Of a stretch of 47,404 nt of DNA, positions 42,691 through 47,404 are shown piece after piece. A model generated the notes under the pieces. The model saw nothing but the letters and a program-made list of their open reading frames with translations. It had not been told where the DNA came from and ran no database searches. Origin of the DNA: Polaribacter sp. GTDB lineage: Bacteria; Bacteroidota; Bacteroidia; Flavobacteriales; Flavobacteriaceae. Made by a program: the position numbers and the translations under genes. The stretch covers positions 1 through 47,404 of the forward strand of contig JAQXEU010000042.1 of assembly GCA_029250685.1 (NCBI GenBank), read 5' to 3'. How positions within the stretch are numbered: the first letter of the stretch is position 1; each line of letters starts with the position of its first letter.

Positions 42691-42698
42691 TATATTTG
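42691..42698 (+). promoter_or_regulatory. Likely -7 box for the amidase gene
   Basis: TATATTTG lies 20 bases before the ATG at 42719. No convincing TTG at -33 was seen. Confidence 0.45.
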
Positions 42699-42718
42699 AT
42701 TCTCAAAATCTTCAACCA

Positions 42719-44371
42719 ATGAAAAAAATAATCTTCCTTTTTGTATTTGCCTTATTAATTATTTCTTGTAAAGAAGAAGCGCCAGCTGTCGAATTTAAAA
42801 AATATGATGAATCAGCTGAATTAGTCGAGCAACAAAAACATCCACGTAAACGAATGCAATTAAAATTAATTCAATCTAAGTTTTTAGATATGAATGATGT
42901 TTTTGCACCATTTAAAGAAGAGTTGTCAGGTTTTTCTGAAGATGATTACAATGACCTAAAACCAATGATTTTAGAACGTGATATTCCAACACTTCAAGCA
43001 CATATTGGGAATGGGGATTTAACTTATGAGAAATTAACATTATTTTATTTATATAGAATTAGAAAGTTTGAAAGTGATAGCACAAAATCATTAAATTCTA
43101 TCATAGCATTAAATCCTAATGTATTAGAAGAAGCACGTCAAAAAGATAAAGAACAAAACAGAGGGTCAGTATATTCTATATTCGGAATGCCCATTTTATT
43201 AAAAGACAATATCAACACGAAAGATATGCCAACAACAGCTGGAGCAATAGCTTTGGCAGAAAACAAAAACACAAATGATGCTTTTATTGTTGAACGATTA
43301 AGAGCAAATGGCGCACTCATTTTAGGAAAAGCAAACTTAAGCGAATGGGCTTATTTTTTCTGTTCTGGTTGCCCGGTTGGATATTCTGCAGTTGGTGGAC
43401 AAACTTTAAACCCATACGGAAGAAAAGTTTTTGAAACTGGGGGAAGCTCAGCAGGAAGTGGAGTTACTGTTGCTGCAAATTTTGCAGTTGCTGCAGTTGG
43501 TACAGAAACTTCGGGGTCAATTACATCACCTTCTAGTCAAAATTCTGTTGTTGGATTAAAACCAACAATTGGTGTATTAAGTAGAACTGGAATCGTACCT
43601 ATTTCTAGTACGTTAGATACACCAGGACCTATGACGAAAAATGTAATTGATAATGCTATTTTCTTAGAAGCAATGTTTGGTTTCGATACTAAAGACGATG
43701 CTTCAGTTGATATGGATTTTGGAAAAAAAGACTTTCAAAATCAATTATTTGAAGATAATAGCTTAAAAGGAAAGCGTTTTGGAGTTTTAAAAGACTTGCT
43801 TTCTAATTCTAATTATAAAAAGACTGTGCAAAAAATGAAAGACGCTGGTGCAGAAATGATAGAGATTGCTCCAGAAAGAGCACGTTTTAGCGGATTTACA
43901 ACCTTGCTAAATATTGATATGAAACATGATTTTCCAAACTATTTAGCAAACAATGCTGATCAAAATGTAATGATAAAATCAGTAAAAGATGTAACCTTAT
44001 TTAATTTAAAAGATTCGGTTTTAAGAGCTCCTTATGGGCAACAATTATTTGACGGAATTGTAAAAGATGAAACTACTCTAGAAGAGTTAGAAGTAATAAA
44101 AGATGGTTTGCAAACTGTTGGACAGAATTTTTTGCAAGCTTTATTTGATAAAGATTTAGATGCTATTTTATCCATCAATAATTATCATTCTGGAGTATCT
44201 GCAGTTGCAGAATATCCAAACTTAACAATTCCTATGGGATATAAAGAGAACGGAGAACCAATTAGTTTAACATTTATTGGAAAACCATATTCTGAGCATA
44301 AGCTATTGCAAGTTGGTTACGCTTTTGAACAAATTACTAAAGCGAGAAAAACACCAGAAAACTATAAATAA
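42719..44371 (+). CDS. Lipoprotein amidase (amidase signature family)
   Basis: A 550-residue exported lipoprotein ([17 protein letters not shown]). The amidase-signature triad is visible: Lys162 in GMPILLKDN, the cis-Ser in GGSSAGSG (241-248) and the nucleophile Ser267 in [13 protein letters not shown]. Position 265 is Ser where the family usually has Gly. The enzyme hydrolyses an amide outside the cytoplasm; the substrate is unknown. It is divergent from the upstream serine hydrolase and convergent with the downstream one. Confidence 0.9.
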   Translation: MKKIIFLFVFALLIISCKEEAPAVEFKKYDESAELVEQQKHPRKRMQLKLIQSKFLDMNDVFAPFKEELSGFSEDDYNDLKPMILERDIPTLQAHIGNGDLTYEKLTLFYLYRIRKFESDSTKSLNSIIALNPNVLEEARQKDKEQNRGSVYSIFGMPILLKDNINTKDMPTTAGAIALAENKNTNDAFIVERLRANGALILGKANLSEWAYFFCSGCPVGYSAVGGQTLNPYGRKVFETGGSSAGSGVTVAANFAVAAVGTETSGSITSPSSQNSVVGLKPTIGVLSRTGIVPISSTLDTPGPMTKNVIDNAIFLEAMFGFDTKDDASVDMDFGKKDFQNQLFEDNSLKGKRFGVLKDLLSNSNYKKTVQKMKDAGAEMIEIAPERARFSGFTTLLNIDMKHDFPNYLANNADQNVMIKSVKDVTLFNLKDSVLRAPYGQQLFDGIVKDETTLEELEVIKDGLQTVGQNFLQALFDKDLDAILSINNYHSGVSAVAEYPNLTIPMGYKENGEPISLTFIGKPYSEHKLLQVGYAFEQITKARKTPENYK

Positions 44372-44393
44372 ACTATACTTTAAAAACATAAAT

Positions 44394-44425
44394 AAACTCC
44401 TGTCTAATCAAGATAGGAGTTTTTT
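44394..44425. terminator. Terminator between the amidase and the second serine hydrolase
   Basis: AAACTCCTGTCT pairs with AGATAGGAGTTTT (one G-U pair) with flanking A and T runs. Confidence 0.85.
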
Positions 44426-44446
44426 AGTTTATACTTTAGATTTATT

Positions 44447-46021
44447 TTATTTCTTAACGCGTTTCAAATCTAAATCTTGAAAGTCAAAACTGAAATCAAT
44501 ATCTGGAGAAATTCCTTTCATCTTTATTTGTATAGCTTTTCCTTCTTCATCTAATGTAAACATTGCTAATGCATCAGCTGGCATATCTTGATAATTCCAT
44601 TTAATAGCAAAAGTATTTGCCTTGTAGAAAAACATTTCGCCAGTAAGTTTTGGAGATCTTATTGACTTAAACCACAATTTATTATTCTGTTCCCAAATCT
44701 TAATTTCACCAAACCAGTTGTCTTTATATGTGCCAACGTAATCGTTTTTATTAATAAAATTACTCTTTGCATTGGAAACAGTTTTCCAAACAGCTTTTGT
44801 AGCAGCATCACTTTGAGTAACATTTTGTTGAAGATTTTTTTCCATCACAGAAACCCAATTTGTTTTTTCTACGCCTAAATATCCATCCATAATTAGACTT
44901 GGAATGGTCCAAAAACTTCTTCCTCCTGGATCTGTATTGGTAAGCGTTACAATTCCTACATTTAATTCAGGAATTAAAATGGTTCTAGAAAGCATTCCAG
45001 GTAATCCACCCGTATGTTCTAAGGTAACATAGCCTCCTTTATCAGCAACACTCCAACCCAAGCCATAGGCACTGAAATGTTGTTTATATGTACCTCTTGG
45101 CATAACACTAAAACCAATATTTGTATGTGGCTTCCAAAGTTCGTCATGATTTTTTTTAGAAATCATTACTTTGCTTAAATCTGCACCATATTTTCCGTTA
45201 TTTAAATGCATCATTATCCATTTGCTTAAATCGTTTACGCTAGCGTAAATTCCACCTGCAGCTCCTAATGATTCATCATTTTTTATATAATGACCTAGTT
45301 GTTTTAATTTTCCGTTATCTACAGAATGCGGGAAAGCCACATTACTTTTGTTTTTTAAACGTTGATACACTCCAACAGAACGTTGCATTCCTAATGGTTT
45401 CATAATGTTGGCTTCTACAAACTGCGCCCAACTCATTCCGCTTATTCTTGCTACTACTTCACCAGCAACAACGTATAATAAATTGTCATAATCATATTTT
45501 GTTCTAAATGCTGATGTAGGTTTTTGATACTGAAAACTATTCAGTACATCTTTAATGTCAAAGTCAGATCCATCTGGAAAAAACATTAAATCTCCAGCAC
45601 CAAGTCCCATTCCACTTCTATGCGTTAACAAATCTTGAATGTTAAAGTTCTCTGTAACATAAGAATCATACATTTTAAATTCGGGAATATAGTCTACAAC
45701 TTTGTCTAACCAATTTAGTTTCCCTTGATCAACCAACATTGCCAACGCTGCTGTTGTAAATGCTTTAGAATTTGATGCAATGGCGAAAAGTGTATTTCCA
45801 TCTACTTTTTCTTTGGTGTTTGTAGAGGAAACTCCATATCCTTTTGAGTGAATAATTTTATTGTCTTTTATAACTGCTACTGCAACTCCTGCAGTTGGAC
45901 TGATAGACATTGCTTTTTTCACAATGGAGTCTATTTGAGAAGAACTATAGGCTTGACTAGAAACAGATTGTACAAATAAAAAACAAATGCTTATGATGAA
46001 TAGAATGCTTACTTTTTTCAT
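44447..46021 (-). CDS. Exported serine hydrolase, class C beta-lactamase fold
   Basis: A 524-residue protein with a signal peptide (MKKVSILFIISICFLFVQSVSSQA). SNSK (Ser83-Lys86) in FAIASNSKAFTTAALAML is the active-site motif, YDN in YDYDNLLYVVAGEV the second, and HTG in LEHTGGLPGM the third. The C-terminal 110 residues (DYVGTYKDNWFGEIKIW...) form a lipocalin-like DUF3471-type domain. It is not closely similar to the hydrolase at 40995 beyond the shared fold, so it is not a recent duplicate. The substrate is unknown. Confidence 0.88.
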   Translation of the reverse strand: MKKVSILFIISICFLFVQSVSSQAYSSSQIDSIVKKAMSISPTAGVAVAVIKDNKIIHSKGYGVSSTNTKEKVDGNTLFAIASNSKAFTTAALAMLVDQGKLNWLDKVVDYIPEFKMYDSYVTENFNIQDLLTHRSGMGLGAGDLMFFPDGSDFDIKDVLNSFQYQKPTSAFRTKYDYDNLLYVVAGEVVARISGMSWAQFVEANIMKPLGMQRSVGVYQRLKNKSNVAFPHSVDNGKLKQLGHYIKNDESLGAAGGIYASVNDLSKWIMMHLNNGKYGADLSKVMISKKNHDELWKPHTNIGFSVMPRGTYKQHFSAYGLGWSVADKGGYVTLEHTGGLPGMLSRTILIPELNVGIVTLTNTDPGGRSFWTIPSLIMDGYLGVEKTNWVSVMEKNLQQNVTQSDAATKAVWKTVSNAKSNFINKNDYVGTYKDNWFGEIKIWEQNNKLWFKSIRSPKLTGEMFFYKANTFAIKWNYQDMPADALAMFTLDEEGKAIQIKMKGISPDIDFSFDFQDLDLKRVKK

Positions 46022-46156
46022 GAGTTTGGTTTTAAGAAAATAATTGTTGTTAGCTAAGTTACAGAAAATTAAGTTGAGCTTGTGAGTGTTATTTTTATTG
46101 AATTAAATTTTAATTACATATCGTATGTATATGTTTAAAAAGGTAAATTAAGATTG

Positions 46157-46164
46157 TATCTTTG
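46157..46164 (+). promoter_or_regulatory. Likely -7 box for rimO
   Basis: TATCTTTG matches TAnnTTTG 17 bases before the ATG at 46182. A TTT at 46134-46136, 20 bases upstream, stands in for the -33 TTG. Confidence 0.6.
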
Positions 46165-46181
46165 CATTTTAAAATAAAAAG

Positions 46182-47404
46182 ATGCGTACCAAAACCAATA
46201 AGCAAAACAAAATCAACGTAGTAACCTTAGGTTGTTCTAAAAACATTTACGATAGTGAAGTTTTAATGGGGCAGTTAAAAGCCAACGGAAAAGATGTGGT
46301 TCATGAAGATGAAAATGAGGAAGGAAATATTGTGGTGATTAATACGTGTGGCTTTATTGGTAAAGCCAAAGAAGAATCTATTGATACTATTTTGCACCAT
46401 GCGCAACGTAAAGAAGCGGGAGAAATTGACAAGGTTTTTGTGACGGGTTGTTTAAGTGAGCGCTATAAGCCAGATTTAGAAAGAGAAATTAAAAATGTAG
46501 ATCAATATTTTGGAACACACGATTTACCAAACTTATTAAAGGTTTTAGAAGCAGATTACAAGCACGAATTGATAGGTGAACGTTTAACAACAACGCCAAA
46601 ACATTATGCATATTTAAAAATTGCTGAAGGATGTGATCGCCCATGTTCCTTTTGTGCGATTCCGTTAATGCGAGGAAAACACGTTTCAACTCCGATTGAA
46701 GAAATCATTATTGAAGCTACAAAACTAGCCGAAAAAGGAATTAAAGAAGTGATGTTAATTGCACAAGATTTAACCTATTACGGATTAGATATTTATAAAA
46801 AACGCGCGTTGGCTGATTTACTACTCGCATTGACAAAAGTTGACGGAATCGAATGGATTCGCATGCATTATGCATTTCCTTCTGGTTTTCCGATGGATGT
46901 TTTAGAAGTGATGAAAAACGAACCTAAAGTTTGTAATTACTTAGACATTCCGCTGCAACACATCAACACAGAATTGCTAAAATCTATGAAGCGTGGAACC
47001 ACGCATGAGAAAACGGTTGATTTAATTCATAAGTTTAGAAAGGCAGTTCCGGAAATGGCTATTAGAACCACTTTAATCGTTGGTTATCCAGGAGAAACAG
47101 AAGCAATGTTTCAAGAATTAAAAGATTGGGTAGAAGAAATGCGTTTTGAGCGTTTGGGTGCTTTTGAGTATTCCCATGAAGAAAATACAGGTGCTTATGT
47201 TTTAGAAGATGACGTTCCAGAAGATGTAAAATTCCGTCGTGTAAACGAAATCATGGAAGTGCAATCTCAAATTTCTTGGGAATTAAATCAAGAAAAAGTT
47301 GGTAAAACATTCCGTTGTTTATTCGATAGAAAAGATGGGGAATATTTTTATGGACGAACAGAATTTGATTCGCCAGATGTAGATAATGATGTAATAGTTG
47401 ATGC
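46182..47404 (+). CDS. rimO: Ribosomal protein S12 methylthiotransferase RimO (partial, 3' end cut)
   Basis: The gene runs off the window after 407 codons. The product is a radical-SAM enzyme that methylthiolates an aspartate of ribosomal protein S12. The N-terminal domain starts NVVTLGCSKNIYDSEVLMGQL, with further cluster cysteines in INTCGFIG and VTGCLSERY. The radical-SAM cluster is CDRPCSFCAIP (CxxxCxxC), followed by LIAQDLTYYG and RMHYAFPSGFP. The TRAM domain begins near the cut. The ATG at 46182 is 17 bases after a -7 box. Confidence 0.96.
   Translation, partial: MRTKTNKQNKINVVTLGCSKNIYDSEVLMGQLKANGKDVVHEDENEEGNIVVINTCGFIGKAKEESIDTILHHAQRKEAGEIDKVFVTGCLSERYKPDLEREIKNVDQYFGTHDLPNLLKVLEADYKHELIGERLTTTPKHYAYLKIAEGCDRPCSFCAIPLMRGKHVSTPIEEIIIEATKLAEKGIKEVMLIAQDLTYYGLDIYKKRALADLLLALTKVDGIEWIRMHYAFPSGFPMDVLEVMKNEPKVCNYLDIPLQHINTELLKSMKRGTTHEKTVDLIHKFRKAVPEMAIRTTLIVGYPGETEAMFQELKDWVEEMRFERLGAFEYSHEENTGAYVLEDDVPEDVKFRRVNEIMEVQSQISWELNQEKVGKTFRCLFDRKDGEYFYGRTEFDSPDVDNDVIVD

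Noticed and set aside
40995..46021. The two serine hydrolases as antibiotic-resistance beta-lactamases
   Set aside because: Both have the class C fold, but the third motif is HGG or HTG rather than KTG and both carry extra C-terminal domains, as in peptidase- and esterase-type relatives.
46489..46689. A minus-strand frame inside rimO
   Set aside because: It overlaps the radical-SAM cysteine motif of rimO on the opposite strand and has no family features.
1..47404. CRISPR arrays, tRNA genes, prophage or insertion sequences
   Set aside because: No regularly spaced direct repeats, cloverleaf sequences, integrases or transposases were seen; the only repeats are short heptamers and palindromes.

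Overview
The window is chromosomal DNA from a marine-type member of the Bacteroidota, most likely family Flavobacteriaceae (Polaribacter/Tenacibaculum-like). The evidence is the low G+C content, dense gene packing with almost no Shine-Dalgarno sequences, several promoters of the Bacteroidetes form (TTTG, about 20 bases, TAnnTTTG), a type IX secretion C-terminal domain, and lineage-restricted families (DUF5777, DUF2452, DUF2805, DUF5606, DUF4295, DUF4199, the alternative GlmU). No phage, integrase, transposase, CRISPR array or tRNA gene was found. Most of the window is housekeeping backbone; the accessory material lies in small islands.

Layout. 1-3023: carB, without the allosteric domain. 3035-6101: an envelope cluster with a YceI protein, a CX4CH lipoprotein, an OB-fold anchor protein, a CxxCH protein carrying a type IX sorting tail, and a DUF5777 beta-barrel. 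6184-7359: alternative GlmU-like enzyme. 7414-10292: a minus-strand stress-type operon (ECF sigma factor, anti-sigma-like membrane protein, DUF4097-like protein and a DUF2807 head-GIN protein); two of its four genes are interrupted by single-base changes in A runs. 10495-13840: two small unknown families, then lon. 13884-17860: LTA-synthase-like sulfatase, MFS transporter and a sepiapterin-reductase-like SDR. 17889-18105: non-coding repeat material. 18132-20411: ruvX-def-DUF5606-mazG operon. 20532-25772: dapD, a double-domain glycosyltransferase, a methyltransferase, tsaC and cca. 25781-30902: DUF4199, GtrB-like glycosyltransferase, phosphohexomutase and an MsbA-like ABC exporter.

31047-31175 holds the SRP RNA gene (ffs) with a near-perfect promoter; the SRP receptor gene ftsY lies at 39959. 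31263-37095: SDR, transaldolase-like aldolase, menD, a half-length CvfB-like RNA-binding protein, a degenerate esterase and menB. MenD and MenB both serve menaquinone synthesis, the respiratory quinone of this group. 37186-39733: FAH-family hydrolase, cinA, rpmB-rpmG-DUF4295. 39959-40912: ftsY. 40995-46021: two serine hydrolases of the class C beta-lactamase fold flanking a lipoprotein amidase. 46182 to the end: rimO, cut by the window edge.

The points most worth a second look are the frameshifted ECF operon with its beta-solenoid surface proteins, the putative surface heme/beta-barrel cluster, the phased heptanucleotide repeats beside and inside menD, the two-domain glycosyltransferase fusion and the esterase-like protein lacking its nucleophile serine. 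I did not find a clearly new defence or mobile system.
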